Shown here in pieces: positions 1 through 8,671 of a DNA stretch of 64,000 nt; within the stretch, counting starts at the first letter, position 1, and the number at the start of each line of letters is the position of its first letter. Below the pieces are notes generated by a model. It was not told the DNA's origin. It saw only the letters and a program-made list of their open reading frames with translations, and made no database searches. The translations under genes were made by a program, and so were the position numbers. The stretch spans positions 1 to 64,000 of the forward strand of contig NZ_NSGG01000024.1 of assembly GCF_002295065.1 (NCBI RefSeq), written 5' to 3'. This stretch comes from Mesorhizobium sp. WSM3859. Lineage in GTDB: Bacteria; Pseudomonadota; Alphaproteobacteria; Rhizobiales; Rhizobiaceae.

Positions 1-1
1 C

Positions 2-1462
2 CCCAAACCCCAGCCCTTCCCCCTCGACACGCTCACCGTGAACCGCGCCAGCCCCGAGCATCTGTCGCGCCAGCTCTATCACGGCCTCGTCGCCATCATC
101 CGGAGCCGCGCGCTTCCGCCCGGCTCGGAGCTCCCTTCCACCCGCGCCCTGGCCGCCGAGCTCGGCCTTGGCCGCAACACCATCGTCGCCGCTTACGACC
201 AGCTCGTCACCGAAGGCTATCTCGCCAACCGCCAGGGCGCCCGCCCGGTGATCGTCGACCTGCCTGAAGGCCCGCGCGAGTCGCCGCGCGAGGAACCGCC
301 GGTGCCGCTGCGATCACCCTCGCTGCGCGGCCAGCAGTTGCTCAGCCAGCCCTATCATCACGGCAGGCCGGGGCATGTCGCCTTCCACCCCGGCATGCCC
401 GATGCGCAGAGCTTTCCCTTCGGCGTCTGGGGCCGGCTGGTGGCGCGCCGCGCCAGCCATGGCGGCGAGACGCTGTTCGGCACCTATGACGTCACCGGCC
501 ATCCGGCGCTGAAGGACGCGATCGCCGGCTATCTCTTCTCCGCGCGCGGCGTGCGCTGCCGACCGGAGCAGATCGTCGTCACCACCGGCGCGCAGGCCGC
601 CTTCGATCTTCTCGCCCGCCTGCTGCTCGACCCCGACGACACGGTCTGGATGGAGGAGCCCGGCTATTACGGCGCCAAGGCAGCCTTCACCGTGGCCGGC
701 GCAAGGATCCTGCCGATTGCGGTCGACCAGGAGCGCGGCTGGCGGCTCGATGCGCCTGTTTTCTCGCCCCGCCTCATCTATGTGACGCCCGCCTGCCAGC
801 ATCCGCTCGGCATCACCATGCGCATGGAGGAGCGGCTGCGCCTGCTCGACATCGCCGAGACCGCGAACGCCTGGGTGATCGAGGACGATTTCGACGGCGA
901 ATACCGTTTTCAGGGCCGCCCCGTGCCGGCGATCCAGAGCATGGACCGCTCCGGTCGCGTCATCTATGTCGGTACCTTCGCCAAGCTTTTGTTCCCGGCG
1001 CTGCGCCTCGGCTTCATGGTGCTGCCGCCGGAACTCGCCGGCCGCATCGTCAACGCGCTCTCCACCACCGGCCAGTTCGCGCCGCTGCTGCTGCAGGCCG
1101 CGCTCGCCGATTTCATCACCGAAGGCCATATGAGCCGGCACCTGAAGCGCATGCGCCGCATCTACGCTCAGCGCCGCCAGCTCTTCCGCGACATCGTCAC
1201 CGAGCGCCTGCGCGACGAAATCACGCTTTCCCCCGCCGAGGCCGGCATCCAGGTGGTGGGCTATCTGAGGGACGGCATAGACGACATCAAGGTCAGCCAG
1301 GCCGCGGCGAAGCGAGCCATCAACGTCTCGCCGCTGTCGAAATATTTCCAGAACACCGCGCCGACCCAAGGGCTGGTGCTGGGCTATGCGGCGTGTGATG
1401 CCGCGCAGACGCGGGATGGGGTGGAGAGGCTGGCGGCGGCGATAGGGGAAGTGCTGGGGTGA
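2..1462 (+). CDS. MocR/PdxR-type transcriptional regulator (GntR wHTH + aminotransferase fold), 5'-partial
   Basis: Numbered from the GTG at 38, residues 1-70 form a GntR-type winged helix (ELPSTRALAAELGLGRNTI) and about 110-470 a fold-type I aminotransferase domain. PLP-site features are EDDFDGEYR near 282-290 and the Schiff-base lysine K316 in VGTFAKLLFPALRLGF. The reading frame stays open to base 2 and encodes FPLDTL just before the GTG, a typical start of this family, so the true start probably lies outside the window. MocR proteins are PLP-sensing regulators, often of vitamin B6, GABA or amino-acid genes. The target here is unknown. The family call is firm. Confidence 0.9.
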   Translation, partial: PKPQPFPLDTLTVNRASPEHLSRQLYHGLVAIIRSRALPPGSELPSTRALAAELGLGRNTIVAAYDQLVTEGYLANRQGARPVIVDLPEGPRESPREEPPVPLRSPSLRGQQLLSQPYHHGRPGHVAFHPGMPDAQSFPFGVWGRLVARRASHGGETLFGTYDVTGHPALKDAIAGYLFSARGVRCRPEQIVVTTGAQAAFDLLARLLLDPDDTVWMEEPGYYGAKAAFTVAGARILPIAVDQERGWRLDAPVFSPRLIYVTPACQHPLGITMRMEERLRLLDIAETANAWVIEDDFDGEYRFQGRPVPAIQSMDRSGRVIYVGTFAKLLFPALRLGFMVLPPELAGRIVNALSTTGQFAPLLLQAALADFITEGHMSRHLKRMRRIYAQRRQLFRDIVTERLRDEITLSPAEAGIQVVGYLRDGIDDIKVSQAAAKRAINVSPLSKYFQNTAPTQGLVLGYAACDAAQTRDGVERLAAAIGEVLG

Positions 1463-1663
1463 GGCTTTGGCTGTCCAGAAAACTATATTGAACCGCCTGA
1501 CATTGGGCACGCCGGAGGGGGATGAAACTGGGCAGTGCCATGTTATTTTGGCACCTGTCAATTCTTAGCACTCACCACTGAACGCACATTCGGTCGGGCA
1601 TAAATGTCAACGCTAATCGCCGGCCGCTGTGCGAGCGGCGGAACATTCGAACCGGAGGCCCAA

Positions 1664-1879
1664 ATGCCAGTTGTCCAGGAAGAAGAACCTTCGGCCGCCG
1701 TTCACTCACATCCTGAGGAAATCAAGTCGGTTTTTGACCTGCGTTTGGGTAAGCATGTCACCTTGCAAGGCAGTGCCAGGATAACGCCCGCAGGCGTGAT
1801 CAGCGCCGGAATCGCGGTGGCCGCTATGATGCTTGCGCTGGGTTATCTGGCTTCGTCGGGCAGGCGTCGCAGGCAATAA
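1664..1879 (+). CDS. small single-pass membrane protein, hypothetical
   Basis: This encodes 71 residues. A hydrophilic acidic N-terminus is followed by one membrane span near residues 46-66 (GVISAGIAVAAMMLALGYLA) and a basic tail SSGRRRRQ, which suggests an outside N-terminus and a cytoplasmic C-terminus. The ATG at 1664 is preferred over an upstream in-frame ATG at 1604 because a clear GGAGG lies at 1654-1658. I do not recognise a family. It sits just outside the tRNA half at 1901, so it probably belongs to the old chromosome rather than to the island. Confidence 0.6.
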   Translation: MPVVQEEEPSAAVHSHPEEIKSVFDLRLGKHVTLQGSARITPAGVISAGIAVAAMMLALGYLASSGRRRRQ

Positions 1880-1900
1880 GGTGGGTTGCCCGGCTTTAAA

Positions 1901-1945
1901 TGGCGCACCCGACAAGATTCGAACTTGTGACCTCTGCCTTCGGAG
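1901..1945 (-). other. 3' half of tRNA-Arg(CCG); candidate attachment site (att)
   Basis: Read on the minus strand, these 45 bases run from the first anticodon-loop base through the T-arm to the CCA end and then break off. They match 39 of 45 bases of the intact tRNA at 16574-16650. The 17 bases at 1929-1945 (ctccgaaggcagaggtc on the minus strand) are identical to 16602-16618. Most of the differences fall in the T-stem, where pairing is kept, so the fragment comes from a once-functional tRNA allele. Translated, this stretch gives a false protein start. A tRNA 3' half in direct repeat with the intact tRNA is the usual mark of an integrated element. Confidence 0.8.
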
Positions 1946-1974
1946 AATGGATAATGGCTTTCGCGGAGGCACTC

Positions 1975-2310
1975 ATGTCCAGTAAGAAGCGTATTCGCCG
2001 GTACAACGAACCTGCCGGGGGTTGGGGAGCACTGAAAGCGCTCGGCGCGCACCTCGTCGAACAGGAAATCCCGATCAAGGGCGCCACGACGCTGATGCGC
2101 ATGAACCAGCCGGAGGGCTTTGACTGTCCCGGTTGCGCCTGGCCGGATCCGAAACACACCTCCTCCTTTGAATATTGCGAGAATGGCGGCAAGGCGGTGG
2201 CCTGGGAGGCCACTGAAAAGCGCTGCACTCCCGAATTCTTCGCCGCTCATACGGTCAGCGAACTGGAGAGCTGGACCGACTATGACCTCGAGATGGTCGG
2301 CCGCCTGCGT
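1975..2310 (+). pseudogene. 5' fragment of an FdhF/YdeP-type molybdopterin oxidoreductase gene
   Basis: About 110 codons match the N-terminus of the formate-dehydrogenase-alpha-like YdeP family: PAGGWGALKALGAHL, the iron-sulfur type motif GFDCPGCAWPDPKHTSSFEYCENGGKAVAWE, and SELESWTDYDLE. Family members have more than 700 residues, so almost all of the enzyme is missing. The start is intact, with GGAGG at 1963-1967 before the ATG. Similarity stops near 2305, where the sequence becomes the tail of mucR on the other strand; the frame then runs on to 2355 as noise. This is a deletion or recombination relic next to the tRNA half. Confidence 0.75.
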
Positions 2311-2530
2311 CCGAGCCCCGCCGCCTTCGCAAGCGTAGATCTTTGGGCCGCATAGTTCGGCGCAACCATTGGGTAGTCTGGCTTCAATCCCCACTTCTCT
2401 CGACTCGTCTGGAGTGAGCCCGTAATGTACCGCGAGATGCCTTTTCAACGATTTGAATTTCTTCCCGTCTTCCAGATGATGTAGTCCGGCGACGCTACCG
2501 ACCTTTTCGGATTGATGGCTGGCCCGCGCG
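2280..2530 (-). pseudogene. MucR/Ros-family zinc-finger regulator, degenerate remnant
   Basis: Three minus-strand frames add up to the conserved C-terminal half of MucR. They are PAINPKRSVASPDYII (about 2525-2477), LEDGKKFKSLKRHLAVHYGLTPDE (about 2475-2404) and KWGLKPDYPMVAPNYAA followed by AKAAGLGRRR (about 2395-2303). The first break loses the zinc-binding Cys-Leu of IICLEDG. The second loses one AG unit near 2394-2400. MucR proteins regulate exopolysaccharide, motility and cell-cycle genes in rhizobia; this copy cannot be functional. No clear N-terminal half is seen upstream. The tail abuts the fdhF fragment. Confidence 0.75.
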
Positions 2531-2704
2531 TTTCGGGCATTAGGATCCAGCGGCAACGTCAGCTGTTGCATCGGATCGTCGCCAGGATCATGATCCCCTT
2601 GGCTAATAAATTCCGACGTAGAACCGTTCGGACCGTTCGCTTTCTGCGCCGGTTTCACCGTGGCTTCCGCGGCGGTGCGGTCGCCTGACAGGAGGGGAAG
2701 CGTC

Positions 2705-4060
2705 ATGGAAGTCCAAACAGAACTTGCTCGCAATTTTCTCGGATCAGTTCTCCAGCCCGGCGCGCCCACTTTTGATGAGGTAAGGAGGATACACAATGGC
2801 CTCGTCGACCGACGCCCCGCAGTCATTGCTCGTTGTCGAGGTATTGCCGATATCGTGGATGCTGTCCGTTACGCCCAAGCGACCGGTCTAGAGATTTGCG
2901 TACGCGGCGGCGGCCACAACGTCGCTGGGCGTGCGGTGGTCGACAATGGCCTTATGATCGACCTCTCCTTGATGAAAGGAGTTCACGTGAATGCTGCCGC
3001 CCGGACGGCCGTAGTCGAGGGCGGGGTGACTTGGAGGGAGTTAAATAGAGAGACACAGTTACATGGTCTTGCGACCACTGGAGGGGTGATTGGAAGTACT
3101 GGTGTTGCGGGACTTACCCTCGGCGGCGGCCTTGGATGGCTTATGCCGAAATACGGGATGGCGCTGGACAATCTGATTTCCGTCGATCTGGTGCTCGCAG
3201 ACGGTTCTGTGGTGACGGCGAGCGCGGACGCAAATCCCGATCTGTTCTGGGCGCTCCGTGGCGGCGGTGGCAACTTCGGCGTTGCCGCTTCCTTCGAGTT
3301 CCGCCTGCATTCCGTCGGCCCAGTCGTGTTCGGAGGGATCGTTGCCTTTCCATTCCGAGAGGCGAGACAAGTCCTCCGCGGGTTCCGGGACCTCGCTGAA
3401 AATGCCTCGGACGACCTTATGATCGTCGCCGGCTTAACTACAGCGCCAGACGGGTCGGGCACCCCGATCGTTGCCATCGTTTCCTGTCATATCGGCTCAC
3501 CCGAAGATGCCGAGATAGTTGGACGCCAAATCCGGAGCTTTGGTACCGTAGCGGTGGATGCGTTAGGGCCGATACCCTATGTGGACCTTAATGGAATGCT
3601 GGACGCGGGCTTCCCTTCCGGCGCATTCAACTACTGGAAGTCCACGTTCCTTCCGCGCCTTGACGACGATGCTGTCGAGGCCCTCGTGATCGCATATGAG
3701 CGCTGCCCGGTTCCAACAAGCTCGATCTTGCTGGAAGGTTTCCACGGCTTTGCGTCGCGCGTTCCGGTAGGATCCACCTCCTTCGCGCTCCGTGATATTG
3801 GCTTCAACACGCTCGTGCTTGGCCAATGGATGGACAACGCCTCTGCGGACCGCACCATCGCTTGGGCGCGCGCCAGCTTCGATGCCCTCGAGCCCTTTGC
3901 TGGCAAGCGTCGCTATGCAAATTATTTGGGGGCAGACGAGGACGCCGGCGCGGCAGCGTTGGCCGCCTATGGTCAAAACCTCGCAAGGCTGCGGCAGTTG
4001 AAAACGCGCTATGATCCCAACAACATCTTCCATCATAACCTGAACATACCACCCGCCTAG
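2705..4060 (+). CDS. FAD-binding oxidoreductase, berberine-bridge (BBE) type
   Basis: The protein has 451 residues from the ATG at 2705, chosen for the AGGAGGGG at 2690-2697; an upstream in-frame start lacks such a site. A FAD_binding_4 (PCMH) domain covers about residues 35-205. RGGGHN carries His71, the position of the 8-alpha-histidyl FAD link. The BBE C-terminal motif YDPNNIFHHNLNI is intact. The second flavin-linking Cys of bicovalent members is replaced (GVIGSTGVAG), so FAD would be held by His only. Such enzymes oxidise alcohols, sugars or amines with O2. It is the first intact gene of the island. The substrate is unknown. Confidence 0.85.
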   Translation: MEVQTELARNFLGSVLQPGAPTFDEVRRIHNGLVDRRPAVIARCRGIADIVDAVRYAQATGLEICVRGGGHNVAGRAVVDNGLMIDLSLMKGVHVNAAARTAVVEGGVTWRELNRETQLHGLATTGGVIGSTGVAGLTLGGGLGWLMPKYGMALDNLISVDLVLADGSVVTASADANPDLFWALRGGGGNFGVAASFEFRLHSVGPVVFGGIVAFPFREARQVLRGFRDLAENASDDLMIVAGLTTAPDGSGTPIVAIVSCHIGSPEDAEIVGRQIRSFGTVAVDALGPIPYVDLNGMLDAGFPSGAFNYWKSTFLPRLDDDAVEALVIAYERCPVPTSSILLEGFHGFASRVPVGSTSFALRDIGFNTLVLGQWMDNASADRTIAWARASFDALEPFAGKRRYANYLGADEDAGAAALAAYGQNLARLRQLKTRYDPNNIFHHNLNIPPA

Positions 4061-4341
4061 GATATGGCGTTCGAGTCAGTAGAGCGCGCTACCGCCTTTC
4101 CCCCACTGGGTTCTACGGTGTTCGGCCTGATAGGCCTGTCTCGGCGCTGACTGAGGAACGGGAAAGTCTGACTCGAAGCCGACCTGTGTTTTCCACGACG
4201 CGAGCGGCCGCTTTGCGCCTATTGTCAGCCGTTGGGATCTGCTTTGCAGCTTCCTCAAAGCGGACATAGTGGGCGACGGCGTCGCAGGCGTGGTTGCGCG
4301 AGCTGCTTCGCAGCGGGAGGTAGCTCCTACTGTCGTTACCC

Positions 4342-5277
4342 TCACTCCATTTCAATCGTCCCCTCAATGCCTGCCTTCTTCGCAGGGAAGGAACCTTTGA
4401 TCCAATCCGCGAAGGCCTGGGCGGCAGCGGAAGGGATTGATAGCCGGGGAAGCAGGAGGTGAAAAGCATGACGGACCACGGGCCTGGCATTGACGGGTTG
4501 AATGAGCGTCCCGTTCGCGAGGAATCTCTGAACCAGCGGCGGGCCGATCAAGGCAAATCCCTGACCTTCGAGCGCGGCCTGAACCAGGTTCGTATAGGAA
4601 TTCACGGTTATTCCGGCCTTCGCTCGTGCCAGATCGAGGCCGTGAACCCGTAGCCATGTCGACCACCTGGTATGTTCATCATATGGGCCTTCCAGGTGAA
4701 TGAGGGGATAGGTCAGGAGTTCTGACGGCTCGAGCATCGTGCCCGCGGGAAGAAATGTATTGGCGCAGGTAGGACTTATTTCTTGCCGAACGAGGAATGT
4801 CGTCTCGGCGTCATCAAACGGCGGGGAACCGTATCGGATCGCGAGGTCCATATTGTCCTCGAACTGCAAGTTGCTGTCTGAGACGATAAACCTCAGTTCG
4901 ATGTCGGGGTGGATCGCCCTGAACTCACCGAGTCTCGGTGATAGCCAATAGGTCATGAAACCCGGCGTGGCGCCAACATTGACGACGTTGGTGTCGGCGC
5001 GCCGGCTGATTTCGAGCGTCGCGCGCAGCGCTCGCTCAAGGACCTCAGAGATGGCGCGGTGATACCTCTCTCCTGTCCTCGTCAACCGAACCGAGCGTTG
5101 CAGCCGCTCGAACAGCGGCACACCGAGAAATCGCTCCAGGGCATGAATCTGCTGGCTGACCGCGACACGCGAAACATTCAGTTCCGACGCCGCTTTGGTA
5201 AAGCTAAGCTGACGTCCAGCGGCCTCGAAGGTGATTAGAAGATTGGGCGGCGGCAGCTTGTGGCGAAGTTTTTGCAT
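4342..5277 (-). CDS. LysR-family transcriptional regulator (GcvA-like)
   Basis: The protein has about 311 residues from the ATG at 5277; an ATG at 5295 is also possible and neither has a strong ribosome site. An N-terminal HTH (LSFTKAASELNVSRVAVSQQIHALE) is followed by a LysR effector domain typical of the GcvA subgroup (GATPGFMTYWLSPRLGEF). It is transcribed away from the betaine-type importer starting at 5452, the classic arrangement of a LysR regulator and its target. Regulation of that importer, with the imported compound or a breakdown product as effector, is inference. The 281 bases between it and the BBE gene (4061-4341) hold nothing I can name. Confidence 0.85.
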   Translation of the reverse strand: MQKLRHKLPPPNLLITFEAAGRQLSFTKAASELNVSRVAVSQQIHALERFLGVPLFERLQRSVRLTRTGERYHRAISEVLERALRATLEISRRADTNVVNVGATPGFMTYWLSPRLGEFRAIHPDIELRFIVSDSNLQFEDNMDLAIRYGSPPFDDAETTFLVRQEISPTCANTFLPAGTMLEPSELLTYPLIHLEGPYDEHTRWSTWLRVHGLDLARAKAGITVNSYTNLVQAALEGQGFALIGPPLVQRFLANGTLIQPVNARPVVRHAFHLLLPRLSIPSAAAQAFADWIKGSFPAKKAGIEGTIEME

Positions 5278-5451
5278 AAAGCCCAGCTTACCCATTGCGT
5301 AGGAATTAAGCAACTTGCCAATCGGCTGCCGGGCCGTAATCTGCCTTCTGCTTAATAAGCCGAAAAAAGACCCGATCGCGCGCCGCAAGGACGCAGCAGC
5401 AATCGAGCTCGCCGCGATTGGTCAGGCATAACTTCGCCAAAGGGGAATGAC

Positions 5452-6423
5452 ATGAAATCTCTTCTTGCAGCAGTCGGCATGATCGGCGCGAGCTTTCTGG
5501 CAGGCGCATCGCCAGCCAGCGCCGCGTGCGGAACGGTGACGATCACCGAAATGAACTGGGCCTCGGCCGCCGTGGTCACTGCCGTCTCGAGCTTCCTGAT
5601 GGAGCAGGGCTACGGCTGCACGGTGAAGAAGGTGCCGACCTCCACGGTCCCGGCGCTCACCTCGCTTGCCGAGACAGGACAGCCCGACATCCTGACCGAA
5701 GTCTGGCCCGGTGTCGCGGATATCTATTACAAGCTCGAGAAGGAGGGCAAGATCGTCAAGGTCGGCGACGTTCTGTCCGACGGTGGCGTCGATGCGTGGC
5801 TGATTCCAGATTATCTCGCCGAAGCCCATCCCGAATTGAAGACGCTTGACGGTATCCTGGCCAACCCCAAGCTCGTCGGCGGCCGGTTCAACAACTGCCC
5901 TGTCGGTTGGGGTTGTCGCACCTCGAATGATAACCTCATCAAAGCCTTCGAAATCGAGAAACACGGGATCGAGGTTTTCAACCATGGTTCCGGCGAGACG
6001 CTGGCGGCTTCGATAGCGGCGGCCTACACGGCGAAGGAGCCCTGGTTTGGTTACTACTGGGCGCCTACGGGAGTCCTCGGAAAGTATAAAATGGTAGAGG
6101 TCGACATGGGGCCGGTCGACAAGGACAAGGCAAAGTGCAACGCCACGGCCAATTGCCCAACCCCTGGCAAGACCGGGTGGCCGAAGGCCACGGTTTTGAC
6201 CACGATGTCGAAGCCCTTCTATGACAAGAACCCCGAGCTGGTCGCGCTCATGAGCAAGGTGAGCTTCACCAACCAGATCATGAACGAGCTTCTTGCCTGG
6301 CAGGAGGACAAGAAAGCAACCGCCGACGAGACGGCCGTGTATTTTCTGACGAAGTACAAGGACGTCTGGCCGAATTGGCTGTCCGACGACGCCAAGGCGA
6401 AGGTCACCGCCATCGTGAAGTAA
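5452..6423 (+). CDS. betaine/proline-type ABC transporter substrate-binding protein (OpuAC/ProX family)
   Basis: The 323-residue preprotein has a signal peptide ending PASA-AC near residue 24, so the protein acts in the periplasm. The OpuAC fold is shown by TEMNWASAAV, GQPDILTEVWPGVADIYY, NCPVGWGCRTSNDN and WFGYYWAPTGVLGKY. Several Trp and Tyr residues lie where this family builds an aromatic cage for quaternary ammonium groups. AAAGGGG lies just ahead of the ATG. Its permease and ATPase follow at 6537 and 7580. Likely ligands are glycine betaine, choline, proline betaine or similar; the exact one cannot be read from the sequence. Confidence 0.88.
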   Translation: MKSLLAAVGMIGASFLAGASPASAACGTVTITEMNWASAAVVTAVSSFLMEQGYGCTVKKVPTSTVPALTSLAETGQPDILTEVWPGVADIYYKLEKEGKIVKVGDVLSDGGVDAWLIPDYLAEAHPELKTLDGILANPKLVGGRFNNCPVGWGCRTSNDNLIKAFEIEKHGIEVFNHGSGETLAASIAAAYTAKEPWFGYYWAPTGVLGKYKMVEVDMGPVDKDKAKCNATANCPTPGKTGWPKATVLTTMSKPFYDKNPELVALMSKVSFTNQIMNELLAWQEDKKATADETAVYFLTKYKDVWPNWLSDDAKAKVTAIVK

Positions 6424-6429
6424 CGTTTT

Positions 6430-6460
6430 GGGTTCGCGGACGGACACTGTCCGCGAACCC
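6430..6460 (+). promoter_or_regulatory. intercistronic hairpin after the binding-protein gene
   Basis: A perfect 12-bp inverted repeat (gggttcgcggac / gtccgcgaaccc) with a 7-base loop starts six bases after the stop codon. No T-run follows, so it is less likely a full terminator than a 3'-end stabiliser or partial attenuator. That would raise binding-protein output over the permease and ATPase. Confidence 0.7.
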
Positions 6461-6536
6461 ATTGCCGTTGTTGTGGATCCTGGCTTTCGAGATGGCGTTG
6501 CGTTGCGCCAATCCGATGCCAGACTGAAGGCGCCTC

Positions 6537-7583
6537 ATGGCTTATTACGACGGACTATTCAATCAACTCGGACTTCGCGGGTGGTGCGATGCCTCGGACT
6601 CCACAGGTCCGATGAGCATGGCCGAATTGCTCAAGAAGAGCAAGGAAGCCGCGGACGGGCAGGCTCCAGAGAGCGTCCCGTTCCCATCGCTCGACGCGCT
6701 GCATGATGCTTGTCGCGCCGTGCCGCGCACCAGGGACTTCACTGCCGGCATCGAGAACAGCTTCCTCCATGTGCGGGTGGCGTTGAAGACGGTGCTCGAT
6801 CCGCTGACGCAGCCACTGTCATGGCTGCTGGATTTCTCACTCAGGGTGGTCGAAGTCGTTCCGTGGTGGGCGCTGGTGATCGTGCTTCTGCTGCTCGTTT
6901 ATTTCGTGTCCCGGTCCTGGTCCATCCTGGTCCTGGTCGCCGCGACTTTGTTGCTCTTTGGCTTCATCGACCATCTTCATTACGCGCTGCAGACGATGGC
7001 AATCGTCTTCACCTGCACGTTCATCTGCATCCTGATTGGCATACCAATCGGCATACTCATGGCGAAGAGCAACCGGTTCGAGAGGCTTTCGCTGCCCGTC
7101 CTCGATATGCTGCAGACGCTTCCGTCCTTCGTTTACCTCATTCCGCTGATCTTCCTCTTCTCGGTCACCGAGTCGAAGCTTTACGGGATTGCCATCATTC
7201 TTTATGCCGTCGTTCCGGTAATCCGGCTCACGAACCTCGGCATCCGTATGGTCGACGGCAATGTCGGCGAAGCCGCGGATGCCTTTGGCATGGACAGTTG
7301 GCAGAAGCTGGCGAAGGTGGAGATGCCGCTGGCGCTTCCGAGCATAATGGCCGGCGTCAATCAAACAATCATGATGGCGCTTTCGATGGTCGTCATCGCA
7401 TCTCTGGTGTCGGCTCCGGGACTGGGCGTCCTCGTCCTGCGCGGCATCAACAACCTCGAACTAGGCGTCGGATTGGTCGCGGGCCTCGGCATCGTGCTCT
7501 TGGCCATCAATTTCGACAGGGTGAGCAAGGCCTCGATGGCGCGCGTCAATGGAACACTCCAGCCGCGAGGAGAAAGCCGTTGA
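6537..7583 (+). CDS. betaine/proline-type ABC transporter permease (ProW/OpuAB family)
   Basis: The protein has 348 residues: a soluble N-terminal extension of about 90, as in ProW, then about seven membrane spans. The EAA-type coupling loop is GEAADAFGMDSWQKLAKVEMPLALPSIMAG. It forms the inner-membrane channel of the importer with the binding protein at 5452 and the ATPase at 7580. Its TGA stop overlaps the TTG start of the ATPase gene. The 113-base gap to the upstream gene contains the hairpin at 6430-6460. Confidence 0.88.
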   Translation: MAYYDGLFNQLGLRGWCDASDSTGPMSMAELLKKSKEAADGQAPESVPFPSLDALHDACRAVPRTRDFTAGIENSFLHVRVALKTVLDPLTQPLSWLLDFSLRVVEVVPWWALVIVLLLLVYFVSRSWSILVLVAATLLLFGFIDHLHYALQTMAIVFTCTFICILIGIPIGILMAKSNRFERLSLPVLDMLQTLPSFVYLIPLIFLFSVTESKLYGIAIILYAVVPVIRLTNLGIRMVDGNVGEAADAFGMDSWQKLAKVEMPLALPSIMAGVNQTIMMALSMVVIASLVSAPGLGVLVLRGINNLELGVGLVAGLGIVLLAINFDRVSKASMARVNGTLQPRGESR

Positions 7584-8671
7584 CCGAGCAACCGAAGATT
7601 TCCATCCGGAACCTGTACAAGATCTTTGGCCCTGACCCGCGGTCCATGGTGTCCAAGGTCCAGGCCGGCATGAGCAAGGCCGAGCTGCTGGGGAAGCACA
7701 ACCATGTCATCGGACTTCAGGACATAAACGTCGACATGCGCAGCGGCGACATCACCGTGATCATGGGCCTTTCCGGTTCGGGAAAGTCGACGTTGATCCG
7801 CCATCTGAATGGCCTCATCAAGCCCACCGCCGGCGAAATCCTCCTCGATGGTGTCAATGTGGCGGGCCTCACCGGCGCGGCGCTCCGCGAGCTGCGCCGG
7901 TTTCGGATGTCGATGGTGTTCCAGAGCTTCGCCCTGATGCCGCATATGCGCGCGCTCCAGAACGTCGAGATGGCGCAACGCGTCAGGGGCGACAGCGAAG
8001 CGGATGCCAATCATAACGCGATCAGATGGCTGGAGCGGCTCGGCCTCAAGGGGTTCGAGAACCACTATCCGCACCAACTCTCCGGCGGCATGCAGCAGCG
8101 CGTGGGTATCGCGAGAGCGCTGGCCTCCAATTCCGATGTCATGCTCATGGACGAGGCGTTTTCGGCGCTTGATCCGCTGATGCGGACGGACATGCAGAGC
8201 CTTCTGCTCGAACTTCAGGCGGAGTTGTCCAAGACCATCGTCTTCATCACCCACGACCTGGACGAAGCGCTCAGGATCGCGGATCACCTGGTAATCCTGA
8301 AAGATGGCGTCGTCGTCCAGCAAGGCGAGCCACAGAGCATCATCCTCAATCCAGCCGATGCTTACATTGAGAAGTTCGTGAACGACATCAATCGCGCACG
8401 CGTGCTCCGCGCCGAGTCCGTCATGGTGCCAGGTATCATCGTCGAGTCCGGCACGTCGGGGCAGGTCGATGTGGACGACAATCTCGAAACGGTGATGGCG
8501 CGTTCGCAGGGCGATCTCAGCAAGACCTTCGTCGTCGTCAGGGACGGTGTTCCGGCTGGCTTGATAAAAATGCAGGACGTCTTCAAGGCACTGGTCCCGC
8601 GACATGCCGGCCCGCAGGCCCGCACTGGTGGCCAGGCCGCAGGGGCAATCAAAGAGGCACGGACATCTTGA
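7580..8671 (+). CDS. betaine/proline-type ABC transporter ATP-binding protein (ProV/OpuAA family)
   Basis: The protein has 363 residues from a TTG at 7580, placed by GAGGAG at 7567-7572 and by overlap with the permease stop. It carries Walker A GLSGSGKST, Q-loop VFQSFALMPH, signature LSGGMQQRVGIARAL, Walker B DVMLMDEAFSALDP and the H-loop THD. The ProV-type N-terminal segment (IFGPDP, GMSKAELL) is present. The C-terminal 90 residues resemble a reduced CBS region, which in ProV/OpuA senses ionic strength. Its stop overlaps the TTG start of the aldehyde dehydrogenase, so transport and catabolism look translationally coupled. Confidence 0.88.
   Translation: MTEQPKISIRNLYKIFGPDPRSMVSKVQAGMSKAELLGKHNHVIGLQDINVDMRSGDITVIMGLSGSGKSTLIRHLNGLIKPTAGEILLDGVNVAGLTGAALRELRRFRMSMVFQSFALMPHMRALQNVEMAQRVRGDSEADANHNAIRWLERLGLKGFENHYPHQLSGGMQQRVGIARALASNSDVMLMDEAFSALDPLMRTDMQSLLLELQAELSKTIVFITHDLDEALRIADHLVILKDGVVVQQGEPQSIILNPADAYIEKFVNDINRARVLRAESVMVPGIIVESGTSGQVDVDDNLETVMARSQGDLSKTFVVVRDGVPAGLIKMQDVFKALVPRHAGPQARTGGQAAGAIKEARTS

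Noticed and set aside
1900..1945. Open frame starting MAHPTRFELVTSAFG
   Set aside because: This is the translation of the tRNA-Arg 3' half; such tRNA-derived protein starts are a known annotation artefact.
1843..2826. Minus-strand open frame of 327 codons
   Set aside because: Only its middle matches MucR, and neighbouring MucR segments lie in other frames; the rest is antisense to other features. It is recorded as a pseudogene instead.
5304..5356. Inverted aattaagc ... gcttaat pair as a LysR box upstream of the betaine importer
   Set aside because: Seven-base arms 38 bases apart in AT-richer DNA are weak evidence; no T-N11-A box is clear.
6710..7579. N-terminal extension of the ATPase gene upstream of 7580
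   Set aside because: It overlaps the permease gene out of frame; the TTG at 7580 has a ribosome site and gives the family N-terminus.
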